In this document: positions 56,517-64,000 of the stretch, piece by piece
Numbering within the stretch: the first letter of the stretch is position 1
Layout: the number at the start of each line of letters is the position of its first letter
Source of the DNA: JAOZHU01 sp964632845
Lineage (GTDB): Archaea > Thermoproteota > Bathyarchaeia > Bathyarchaeales > Bathycorpusculaceae
DNA length: 64,000 nt
Reading direction: 5' to 3'
Assembly: GCA_964632845.1 (NCBI GenBank)
Contig: CAZWDU010000006.1
Location: 52,947-116,946 of the forward strand
The notes under the pieces: model-generated
The model's input: only the letters and a program-made list of their open reading frames with translations
What the model was told of the DNA's origin: nothing
The model's database searches: none
Translations under genes and position numbers: made by a program

Positions 56517-57599
56517 TTAGGCTTTTTCCGCTACGGCAGTGTTTGATGTGGTTACTATGGGCTTAAGTTCAAGCCACTGTTGAGCTACGAAGCCTATGAA
56601 GAATCTGAGCCAAAGCGTAATGAGCCTAGACAGAATTGTTACCGTGGCGCATATCGCTGCATTTTCTGTTCCCAGCATCGCAGTGTAAAGCGTGGTCATG
56701 AGCATTTCTGGGAGCCCCACTTCAAACGGTATGCCTACTGGTATGGATTTGACGGCTACAAGTATCGCTGAGGTTATTAGAATGACGCTCCATGAGACTG
56801 GAAAGCCGAGTGCCAGAAACACTAAGTATGGTATTGCGAAGCTGCAAGTCCAGTTTAGCACAAGCCAAAACAGCCCAACTGTGACCGCTCGGGGTTTGCG
56901 TCGGTATTCCTGCATGGAATCATGAAACATCTTTGTTGTGTTGTAGGCTTCTTCTTTGAATTTGTTAAATAGTTTCCATTTGCCTCGTGTAATGAAGTTA
57001 CCCACGCGTATTAATGCATTAATCACTTTTAGGCTCAGCTTTTCTTTGAAAGAAAAAACTATGATGAGCAGCAGGATGACTGCAATGGCTACTGTGACGA
57101 ACAGAATGAGGTTGAAAATGAGTTGGTTGATTTGCGCTTCGCCGACGAGAAATAAAACTATGCCTATGATTAACGCTGCCACGTTTATGCCCATGCCTAA
57201 TAGTCTTTGTAGGACGAGTGAAGCTACTGTTTTGCCGCTTGTGTCGCCTCCTTGTTCTCTCGTGACCAGGTATACTCGGCAGACTTCTCCGCTTACGGAT
57301 TCGGCTGGAATTACTATGTCCATGAAGATGCCGTACCAGACGAAAAGGTTGGCTTTTATGATGGAGAGTTTAACTTGAAGCGAACTAAGGAGTGTGCGCC
57401 ATGAAACAGCATGCAAAAACACCTCTAGCAAGCTAATCAGTATGGCTGCGGAGTACAACCAGGGGTCGGCGCGTTGCGCCGTGGCGATTATTAATTGGAT
57501 GTCTACACCGTAAACGTAAATGTACAGGAAAAACGCAGCTAAACCTATAATCGGCAACAGCACTGTTTTCCATGTCACTTTTGGTTTAGCTGCATCCAT
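56517..57599 (-). CDS. AglD/UPF0104 family flippase-like membrane protein
   Basis: About 360 residues with eight hydrophobic helices. The sequence ESVSGEVCRVYLVTREQG is the conserved loop of the UPF0104/LPG-synthase TM domain family, followed by LPEMLMTTLYTAMLG. The ATG at 57599 (MDAAKPKVTW) is chosen. Probably moves or anchors lipid-linked sugars. It precedes the pyruvyltransferase-nitroreductase fusion on the same strand. Confidence 0.8.
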   Translation of the reverse strand: MDAAKPKVTWKTVLLPIIGLAAFFLYIYVYGVDIQLIIATAQRADPWLYSAAILISLLEVFLHAVSWRTLLSSLQVKLSIIKANLFVWYGIFMDIVIPAESVSGEVCRVYLVTREQGGDTSGKTVASLVLQRLLGMGINVAALIIGIVLFLVGEAQINQLIFNLILFVTVAIAVILLLIIVFSFKEKLSLKVINALIRVGNFITRGKWKLFNKFKEEAYNTTKMFHDSMQEYRRKPRAVTVGLFWLVLNWTCSFAIPYLVFLALGFPVSWSVILITSAILVAVKSIPVGIPFEVGLPEMLMTTLYTAMLGTENAAICATVTILSRLITLWLRFFIGFVAQQWLELKPIVTTSNTAVAEKA

Positions 57600-57740
57600 T
57601 GACGTGTGCCTCAGTATATGAACACAGAGAGGAATGTTGCCCTGCAATTAAATATGTTTTATCCAATTCCGATGCTGTTAAGTCACTCAGTTTAGAACTT
57701 CATTCTATGCCTTGCTGTTTTTCCACTGCTGTTGGGTAAC

Positions 57741-59240
57741 TTACTGAATCGCAGAAACGGCGCGTTCCTGTATCAGATAATGCAAAGTGGAACGGCGCCG
57801 CACAGGTCTACCCTGATGCGTTGCATGAGCTAAATCCACACGCTGAACGCTGTAACCTAGGAAAATTGCGTTACACAAAATCAAGTTTTTAAACCCGAAT
57901 TTCCTTGAAAGATCCTGCTGATGCTTAGGGTCAAAGGACACCCAGCAAGACTTCAAACCTAAACTTTCCGCCGCCAAAATTATGTTCATAGACGCTGCTG
58001 CGGTGTCTTGCCAGACAAAACGTTTATGCCATTTTTGACGTAAACCACACTTCTCAGTCCATTCAGCATCATACAAAATTAGAATGATAGCAGCTGGTAA
58101 ACTGCGCTTAAACCAGAAAGCAGTAGAATCGCAAACAAACTGCTTCAAATCTTGCTGTGTTACTACCTTAAATTTAACTGCTTGCGTGCTGCATGCTGAA
58201 GGCGCATAAATTCCAGCTTCCAAAATAGCCTGTAATTTCCAATCTTCAACTTGCCTCGGCAACCACTTTCTTATGCTTCTCCGAGATCGAATCACAGTTA
58301 AAACGTCATTTCCGTCGGTTCTAACTGGCGGCGTTGTAGCGCGCGGTTTAGGCTTGTCCAAAACAAGACTGCGAAAAACCCGAAAATATTTTTGGTAATT
58401 TATGTTCCAGTCAAAGAGGGTTTTCTGCTCAATTTTGCCTGTTAACGGAGTAAAAGGTGTTCCAGTCAAATAGGCGAAAACGCAGGCATGAAAGCGGTCG
58501 GTAACTACATGTTCAAAACGTTGATACAACCTTAAGGCATTCATAACAACCTGTTCCCGATTAGCGTCAGTAACATCTACACTGCTAATCTGCACGTCCT
58601 TAACCACAGAATCACGGAAAGAGCGTCGCACGCGCCGAGTAAGCTCCACGTTTAACAGGAAATCAATGCTATCACGGACATACCGTCGCATAAACTTACG
58701 TGGAACTTGCTTTCGAAAAGTGCTTTCACTGTCCATACGCAGTACAACAAGCGTGTCTTTGCGCTTAACGTTAAGCTTAACAGGCTTTAAAGTGAGAGTG
58801 AAACAGGGAAAAAACTTTACTTCACACCCGAAATTGCCCCTTAGCAAATGCTCTCCTGCCTTAGTGCGCGTCAAAATAAGCAAGTTTGGTTTGTCCGAAA
58901 AGAAAATCTTATCAACCTCAAAATACCCAGACGAATCATAGTGCACGCTAACTGGCAACTGCACAATGCGGTTATGTGGATACCTTTCGATAATCATTTT
59001 ACGAGTGTCATGCCAGCCGCGATAATAATCACCGAAGTCTCCACTGCTTTGAATAAAAATCAAGTCTTCAGACTGAACTTTATGCCTGAAAAAATCGTTT
59101 ATTTCAGTACGATAAAACCTTTTAATTGTGTAATCACTGAACTGTTTAACTAAAAAATTGCCTACTGCAAGCGTCTGCGCGTGGTCTCCGACGCTGTGGC
59201 TGTGCGGCGGAAAACATCCAACCCAAAACAAGTTAGCCAT
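57741..59240 (-). CDS. Polysaccharide pyruvyltransferase-like / nitroreductase fusion
   Basis: Residues 1-300 follow the pyruvyltransferase (CsaB-like) plan: FWVGCFPPHSHSVGDHAQTLAVG, an IFIQSSGDFGDYYRGWHDTR middle, and VVTDRFHACVFAYLTGTPF. Residues about 310-499 are a nitroreductase domain: TVIRSRRSIRKWLPRQVEDWKLQAILEAGIYAPSACSTQAVKF and AAASMNIILAAESLGLKSCWVSF. The linker is Pro/Arg/Thr-rich. A flavin oxidoreductase fused to a surface-glycan modifier is unusual. Its partner could be a reduced glycan precursor; this is not known. Confidence 0.75.
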   Translation of the reverse strand: MANLFWVGCFPPHSHSVGDHAQTLAVGNFLVKQFSDYTIKRFYRTEINDFFRHKVQSEDLIFIQSSGDFGDYYRGWHDTRKMIIERYPHNRIVQLPVSVHYDSSGYFEVDKIFFSDKPNLLILTRTKAGEHLLRGNFGCEVKFFPCFTLTLKPVKLNVKRKDTLVVLRMDSESTFRKQVPRKFMRRYVRDSIDFLLNVELTRRVRRSFRDSVVKDVQISSVDVTDANREQVVMNALRLYQRFEHVVTDRFHACVFAYLTGTPFTPLTGKIEQKTLFDWNINYQKYFRVFRSLVLDKPKPRATTPPVRTDGNDVLTVIRSRRSIRKWLPRQVEDWKLQAILEAGIYAPSACSTQAVKFKVVTQQDLKQFVCDSTAFWFKRSLPAAIILILYDAEWTEKCGLRQKWHKRFVWQDTAAASMNIILAAESLGLKSCWVSFDPKHQQDLSRKFGFKNLILCNAIFLGYSVQRVDLAHATHQGRPVRRRSTLHYLIQERAVSAIQ

Positions 59241-59245
59241 TATGT

Positions 59246-59443
59246 TTAACGCTCCTCCTTAACGCTTGCCGGAATTGAAGTACGCAATACTAATCTTACT
59301 CCTCGCATGTTCTGTCGCGCCACTTGGGCAAATTTGTAGACGCGTCTCGCAGTAGAATTTTTTAATGTAACAGGCGTCAGGTACACCTCTGCCTGTGAGG
59401 GAGTCAACCCTGACTTCTGTAGACTGTTCATTTTGTTCTCCAT
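59246..59443 (-). pseudogene. Remnant of a TrmB-family regulator
   Basis: Minus-strand residues SLQKSGLTPSQAEVYLT and STARRVYKFAQVARQN match the start of the TrmB winged-helix domain of archaeal sugar regulators. The frame is then lost (no sugar-binding domain), and it ends after 65 residues close to the fusion gene. A second frame at 59259-59522 overlaps it. This is best read as a decayed gene. Confidence 0.55.
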
Positions 59444-59679
59444 TTAATGCGTTGTCTCTCTTTAAGGTTGCTGTATAAGGCAATAAAAAAGCTTTTCTGA
59501 GCCGATTTTCACGTAATAACAACTATAATTGTTTATTTTGGTTTAATAATGTTCATTTAAGTTTATTTTAGTTTTAAAAGCTAAAAACAAGGTTATTAAC
59601 GTAGCACTTGCGCAATAAGCATAAACGTATTTTTTTATTCGCCTATACTGTGATGTGCAGAGCCTTGCATTCCGCTTTT

Positions 59680-61305
59680 TTAGAATTCGGGTTTTGGTTT
59701 GCCTAATTTCTTGTTTAGGCATGCTTGGATGAAGCCGCGGTATTCGGGTGAAGGTCTGCCGGGACGGCTTTTGAATTCGCCGTGGAACTGCGAAGCAAAG
59801 AAAAAGTAGCGGTCAGGCAGCTCCAGCGTTTCCATTCTTCTGCCATCAGTGCTCTTGCCTGAAAAGCACAATCCGTTTTTCCTGAGAACTTCCATGTAAT
59901 CCAAGTTGACTTCAAATCTGTGGCGGTGGCGCTCGTAAATTTCCGTTTGCTGATATAAGCTGTGCGCCATTGTGTTAGGCTCCAGTATCACTTTATGTGC
60001 TCCCAACCGCATTGTAGCGCCTTTGTATTCCACGCCGCGCTGCTCAGGCATTAGGTCGATTACATGATGTTTCGAGGCTGGGTCAATTTCGCTGCTGTTG
60101 GCATCTTTTAAGCCGCAGACGCCTCGGGCGAACTCGATGACTGCTAATTGGAAACCGTAGCATATCCCAAGGAAAGGGATATCGTTTTCTCGCGCAAACT
60201 TTATCGCCGCGATTTTTCCTTCCGTGCCTCTGGGTCCGAAGCCGTAGGGAACAAATACACCATCAAATTTTTCAAGTTCATTGATGCAGTCAGGGTCTTG
60301 TTCTAACTGTTCTGCTTCTAAGTACGTGATGCATACGCGTGTCTTGCAGGCTGCTCCGCCGTGGCGTAGTGCTTCGCTCATGCTGACGTAGCTGTCTGTT
60401 AGTCCCGCGTACTTTCCTACCAAGGCTACGTTTACTTCGTGCTCGGGTTTTATTATGGCGTTCACGATTTGTTGCCACTCATGCAAGTCTTGTGCGGGGC
60501 ATGTGTAGTTGAATCGTTTGCAGATGAACTCGCCCATGCCTTGTTTGTCGAGTATGAGGGGTACTTGGTAGATGGTTTCTGCGTTGTATGAGCAGAAGAC
60601 GGCGCTTTCTGGGATTGTGCCGAACAGTGCGATTTTCCGTAGGGCTTCTGCGTCGATCATTTGGGGGCTTCGGGCGACGATTATGTCTGGTTGGATGCCT
60701 ATGCGGCGCAGTTCGTTAACGCTGTGCTGCAGAGGCTTCGTTTTCAACTCGTTTGTGACATCTAAAATTGGAACTAAGGCAACGTGGACATAAAGCGTAT
60801 TATCAAAGCCTTCTTCGAGGCGCATTTGGCGTATGGCTTCCAGAAACGGCAAGCCTTCTATGTCGCCTACTGTGCCGCCTACTTCTGTCAAGACAATGTC
60901 AGCGTTGGAGGTTTTTGCTACGTTTTTTATGCGGTGCTTGATTTCGTTGGTTACGTGTGGTACTATTTGGACGCAGCGTCCTAGAAAGTCGCCTCGTCGT
61001 TCTCTTTCGATTACGGCTTTGTAGATGAGTCCCGTGGTGAGGTTGTTTTCTTGTTTCAGGCTTAGGTCTAAAAAGCGTTCGTACCAGCCTAGGTCTAGGT
61101 CGGTTTCGCCGCCGTCATCTGTTACGAAGACTTCGCCGTGCATGTACGGGTTCATTGTGCCCGCATCCACGTTCACGTAGGGGTCTATTTTTATGACTGT
61201 GACTTTGGCTCCTCGTGTTTGGAGCATTTTGCCGATTGAAGAAGTCAAGATTCCTTTACCAACTGAGCTTAAAACGCCGCCTGTTACAAAAATATACTTA
61301 ACCAT
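59680..61305 (-). CDS. pyrG: CTP synthase
   Basis: It makes CTP from UTP, ATP and glutamine. The synthetase domain opens with MVKYIFVTGGVLSSVGKGI (P-loop) and has DPYVNVDAGTMNPY. The glutaminase domain has GICYGFQLAVIEFAR with nucleophile Cys, and the C-terminal His/Glu in FHGEFKSRPG. At 541 residues it has normal length. ATG 61305 has GGGGGAT at good spacing; an ATG 6 bases upstream is too close. Confidence 0.97.
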   Translation of the reverse strand: MVKYIFVTGGVLSSVGKGILTSSIGKMLQTRGAKVTVIKIDPYVNVDAGTMNPYMHGEVFVTDDGGETDLDLGWYERFLDLSLKQENNLTTGLIYKAVIERERRGDFLGRCVQIVPHVTNEIKHRIKNVAKTSNADIVLTEVGGTVGDIEGLPFLEAIRQMRLEEGFDNTLYVHVALVPILDVTNELKTKPLQHSVNELRRIGIQPDIIVARSPQMIDAEALRKIALFGTIPESAVFCSYNAETIYQVPLILDKQGMGEFICKRFNYTCPAQDLHEWQQIVNAIIKPEHEVNVALVGKYAGLTDSYVSMSEALRHGGAACKTRVCITYLEAEQLEQDPDCINELEKFDGVFVPYGFGPRGTEGKIAAIKFARENDIPFLGICYGFQLAVIEFARGVCGLKDANSSEIDPASKHHVIDLMPEQRGVEYKGATMRLGAHKVILEPNTMAHSLYQQTEIYERHRHRFEVNLDYMEVLRKNGLCFSGKSTDGRRMETLELPDRYFFFASQFHGEFKSRPGRPSPEYRGFIQACLNKKLGKPKPEF

Positions 61306-61511
61306 ACCCATTATCCCCCGTAATAACCTACCTTTTGCGACGGGAGTTAATATAACTCTTTTGTGTGCAGCATTGAAAATATGTACAGTGCAACACATAT
61401 TCACTGTTCAATTGTTTCAGCAAAGAAACCGGCTTTACTTTCTTTGTTCTGATGGCAGGTGCAACAAGCAGCCTACATGCAGATTAGTCGTGTTTATTGC
61501 AAGAAGTGCTG

Positions 61512-62786
61512 TTAGACGCCGTTGTTTTTGAAGAATTCCCATGCTATGTTGAATCGCCAGGGGTCGCCTTTCTCAGCAAGCCGTATTTTGTTGTCCCGAA
61601 TTTCAATTAGCCCCTTCTGCTGTAGCTTTGCGATTTGTTTTGGGAATGCTTCTTCTGGAAACATGCCGAACTGCACTTTGAATTCGTCGCGGTCTACGGG
61701 CACTCGCACGTAAATGAGCATCATTGCCTTTCGCTTTTCTTCTTCTTTTGAGAGTTTGGTGAGTTTAGCTATGGGAACTGAGCCGTTTTTGACGGCGCCG
61801 ACGTATTCTTGTGTGTCTTCGATGTCTGAGTACAGGAAGTTGCCTATGTGTCCCATGAAGAATCCTGCGCCTGTACCCACGATTTCAGTTGAGGGCTTGT
61901 CAAAATCTTCTTTTAGCCGCGAGAACCTGTTGTGACACGTGGGGGAATACCCGTTTTCCTTGAACATTCGGTACGTCTCACGGTACATCCGCAACTCTTT
62001 TTCTAAATTGCCAATAGGCGGCAGTTCGCCAGCGGCAATTTTCTTCGCAAGAAGCGTTTCTGGGTACAAGTCCAGTGGGTAGCAGTCAACGCTTTCCACG
62101 TCCAACTCAAGCGCTTGTTTTATGTCTTCTTGCCATTGCTCCGTCGTCTGGTTTGGAAGGTTGTAGAGTAAGTCTATGCTGACGTGGAGCCCGCGCTTTT
62201 TTGCTGCTTTCAGCTTGCGTTTGGCTTCGGTGTCGTTGTCGCGGAGCCGAAGCATTTTGCGGAATGAATTGTTGAATGTTTGAATTCCTATATCCAACTG
62301 TTGCACACGATTTTCAGATAGCATTTTGATTTTGTTTTCGGAGAGGTTTGTGGTGCAAGCCGTGAATTTTGTCAAGTAATCCTTGTTGAAGTTGAACGCG
62401 CTGCGGCAGTGCTGTAGCAAGTCGATGATTTGCTCGTTGGGGAGCACTGAGGGGCTTCCGCCGCCCACGTAGAGTTCGTTGAAAACGCTGGATTTGACAT
62501 ACTCGTTTTCCGCGTAGAACGTTAATGCTTTTTTCAAGGCGGCGATGTATGCTGCTGTGTTGTGTTTTTTGCAGTCTACTGGAAAGTAGCAGAAGGCGCA
62601 TTTTCCTTCACAGAAGGGAATCCACGGTTGCACTTCTCTTACGCGGTCACGTGGTGGTTCGGTTTTGAGAAAAGCTGTAAAAGCCGACAACGCTGAAGCG
62701 GTTGGCGTCAATCGTTCTCTGTAGGTCATCGGAGGCCAATGTGCAATTTCGTCGTATGGCCATCCGTCTTTGTCTTCGTCATACAC
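61512..62786 (-). CDS. Radical SAM HemN-like oxidoreductase
   Basis: The iron-sulfur motif is CEGKCAFC in PFCEGKCAFCYFPVDC (CX3CX2C), then ELYVGGGSPSVLP and LDIGIQTFN. This puts it with HemN/HutW-type proteins that act on tetrapyrroles. A C-terminal HTH-like segment (FPKQIAKLQQKGLIEIRDNKI) is present as in HemN. Whether the substrate is coproporphyrinogen or haem cannot be told. 424 residues. Confidence 0.85.
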   Translation of the reverse strand: MYDEDKDGWPYDEIAHWPPMTYRERLTPTASALSAFTAFLKTEPPRDRVREVQPWIPFCEGKCAFCYFPVDCKKHNTAAYIAALKKALTFYAENEYVKSSVFNELYVGGGSPSVLPNEQIIDLLQHCRSAFNFNKDYLTKFTACTTNLSENKIKMLSENRVQQLDIGIQTFNNSFRKMLRLRDNDTEAKRKLKAAKKRGLHVSIDLLYNLPNQTTEQWQEDIKQALELDVESVDCYPLDLYPETLLAKKIAAGELPPIGNLEKELRMYRETYRMFKENGYSPTCHNRFSRLKEDFDKPSTEIVGTGAGFFMGHIGNFLYSDIEDTQEYVGAVKNGSVPIAKLTKLSKEEEKRKAMMLIYVRVPVDRDEFKVQFGMFPEEAFPKQIAKLQQKGLIEIRDNKIRLAEKGDPWRFNIAWEFFKNNGV

Positions 62787-63095
62787 GTGGACATTGCACC
62801 TTTTGTAAGAAACGAAGTCTCATCGCTTTTAAAGGTAACTACCGCCGAGGCTGTTATCCCGAAAAAGTTTAGATGCGTGTTTGCCAATTTGGACAAGCGG
62901 CGCCTGTGATGAGAATTGCACGTTAATATTAGCGCGGTATCAGCTGATCTCTGTTTCTGCGCGAGATGATTTGCAATTAACGTATGGTTCTGAGGCGCTC
63001 AAAACGCGTGTAGCCTTCCTGTAAGGCTTACATTTTGCCATAAGCGATTTAAACTATGAACACGAAACATGTACATACAAAAGGGAGTTTTGAAT
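62787..63095 (+). promoter_or_regulatory. Intergenic region upstream of flavodoxin
   Basis: These 309 bases hold no recognised gene. An 8-bp inverted repeat (ACGTTAAT near 62919 and ATTAACGT near 62976) encloses about 50 bases with GCGCG-rich ends, possibly a structured RNA. A Shine-Dalgarno AAGGGAG at 63081-63087 serves the flavodoxin. Confidence 0.3.
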
Positions 63096-63578
63096 TTGAA
63101 GGGCATAGTTGTTTATGATACCTCTTACGGGAACACTAAGAAAGTCGCAGAAACAATTGCAGATACACTGAAAGAGTCTGGAATGGAAGTGGATTTGTCT
63201 TACGTGAAAGACGCGAAGTTAAGCGCAAAGAACTACGATTTCCTCGTTCTCGGGTCTCCAACCAAATTTGGCACAATGAGTTTCGCAGTCAAATTTTTCT
63301 TGGGCAAAGTGAAGAGCAAGGAATGGATGAACAAGCCTTTCGCAGCCTTCGACACTGAAAACCCTGAAAACATTGAACGCTCACGTATTGAGAACAAAGA
63401 ATGGAGCGCAGCCGAAAAAATCGCTCAAAAACTCAGAGAAAAACAGATGACGCAAGTACTGCCAGTCCTGAAAGCCCTCGTGATAGACCAAAAGGGACCA
63501 CTTGTAGAAGGCGAAGTCGACCGGACAAAAGACTACGCAAGGGAACTCGTAGCCAAACTGAAAAGCGAGAAAAGTTAA
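63096..63578 (+). CDS. Flavodoxin-family protein
   Basis: It is an FMN-binding electron carrier. The phosphate loop is VYDTSYGNTKKVAETIAD (residues 5-22), and LVLGSPTKFGTMSF is the second loop. TTG 63096 is preferred because AAGGGAG at 63081-63087 lies 8 bases upstream; the frame is open to 63069. The C-terminal 80 residues are unusually charged, and the protein resembles flavodoxin-domain proteins of archaea. 160 residues. Confidence 0.85.
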   Translation: MKGIVVYDTSYGNTKKVAETIADTLKESGMEVDLSYVKDAKLSAKNYDFLVLGSPTKFGTMSFAVKFFLGKVKSKEWMNKPFAAFDTENPENIERSRIENKEWSAAEKIAQKLREKQMTQVLPVLKALVIDQKGPLVEGEVDRTKDYARELVAKLKSEKS

Positions 63579-63749
63579 AATTTGGTTTGGTTGACTGAAG
63601 CAAATTTTAATCCAGCATAAACCGACGGCGTGACTGGCGGAAATACTGAATTAAAAAGAAATTCTCAAGTAGATTTCGTATAGGTTTTTATTGTTGCTCA
63701 GGAGAAATCTAATAGGTGAAATGTTGTCAAAGTTATCGAGGAAACTAAG

Positions 63750-64000
63750 ATGAAACCAAAAGTCAAGAAACCAACAGTGGAAGAAAAACAAGAAGCTGAA
63801 AATTGGCCAATCTGGGAGAAAGAAAAATCAACATTTCAATGGGAATACGACGAAAAAGAAACATGCCTTATCCTTAAAGGAAAAGCCGTCGTAAATTGCC
63901 CTGAGGGAAAGGTGGAATTCACAGCAGGCGACTATGTCGTCTTTCCTCAGGGGCTTAAATGCACGTGGGAAATTAAAGATAAAATCAAAAAACACTATAA
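63750..64000 (+). CDS. Cupin (DUF861/EutQ-like), partial
   Basis: ATG at 63750 has GAGGAAAC upstream and the frame runs to the window edge. The sequence EKETCLILKGKAVVNCPEGKVEFTAGDYVVFPQGLKCTWEI is a compact cupin_3 domain, of the kind that binds small sugars or metals. Only the last few residues appear to be missing. Confidence 0.8.
   Translation, partial: MKPKVKKPTVEEKQEAENWPIWEKEKSTFQWEYDEKETCLILKGKAVVNCPEGKVEFTAGDYVVFPQGLKCTWEIKDKIKKHY

Noticed and set aside
62905..62990. A possible C/D box guide RNA (TGATGA and two CTGA boxes)
   Set aside because: The distance from C box to the first D-type box is about 31 bases and the C' box is imperfect, so it does not fit the compact archaeal form.
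1..64000. CRISPR array or cas genes
   Set aside because: No 24-37 bp direct repeats with regular spacers. The regular repeats found have 5-nt and 14-nt periods without spacers, and no Cas1 or effector gene is present.

Overview
The window is archaeal chromosome carrying one integrated tailed virus. Archaeal markers are elongation factor 1-alpha, the archaeal class I CCA-adding enzyme, a 2'-5' RNA ligase-like protein (ThpR), the UPF0200/UPF0201 gene pair, class II HMG-CoA reductase, an RPA-like OB-fold protein with a Gly/Arg tail, TATA/BRE-type promoters and a tRNA-Pro without an encoded CCA. The gene mix (superoxide reductase, ArsM-like methyltransferase, V4R protein, radical SAM HemN-like enzyme) suits an anaerobic, mesophilic member of the Thermoproteota. 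A Bathyarchaeia-like host is my best guess, but it is an inference.

Layout. 1-554: end of a fibre-like protein and a small partner, possibly the edge of another element. 0.9-17.9 kb: host genes for EF-1alpha, an XPF-family nuclease, membrane proteins, tRNA-Pro(CGG), an arsenic-type methyltransferase operon, an HtrA-like protease, a methionine synthase-like protein, superoxide reductase, a SIS-domain protein, UppP, a polysaccharide flippase, the CCA enzyme and ThpR. About 17.92-48.86 kb: provirus. 48.9-64 kb: host genes again (UPF0200/0201, metallo-beta-lactamase nuclease, HMG-CoA reductase, malic enzyme, RimI, flippase, CTP synthase, flavodoxin and others), with one unusual pyruvyltransferase-nitroreductase fusion.

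The provirus is about 31 kb and bounded by a candidate 11-bp repeat. Its left arm has a HerA/FtsK-type ATPase and zinc-finger or winged-helix proteins. The morphogenesis module follows on the + strand: portal, prohead protease, scaffold, decoration protein, HK97-fold capsid protein, connector and tail-completion proteins, tail tube, frameshifted tail chaperones, tape measure, distal tail proteins, holin-like proteins and terminase. This is the gene order of a tailed virus with a long tail (siphovirus type). The right arm holds a minimal TIR-like protein, an ABC-ATPase/GNAT fusion, a minus-strand accessory cluster, a divergent ribbon-helix-helix pair sharing three operators, a run of tiny zinc-finger genes, a ParB-like protein, a strange 1-kb DNA element and a tyrosine integrase.

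The most striking feature is the element at about 45.79-46.83 kb. It is roughly 200 consecutive five-base units of the form (G/T)G(T/C)NN, directly after the ParB-like gene and before the next gene; it is not convincingly coding. Other points worth checking are a provirus-specific 10-mer ATGTACGTRG (8 exact sites in the provirus, none seen by eye in the flanks), five exact 14-nt iterons at 28.54 kb, two apparent programmed -1 frameshift sites (one classical in the tail chaperones, one that would fuse a small virion-region protein to a glycosyltransferase), and a strong 17-bp hairpin in the leader of the structural operon.
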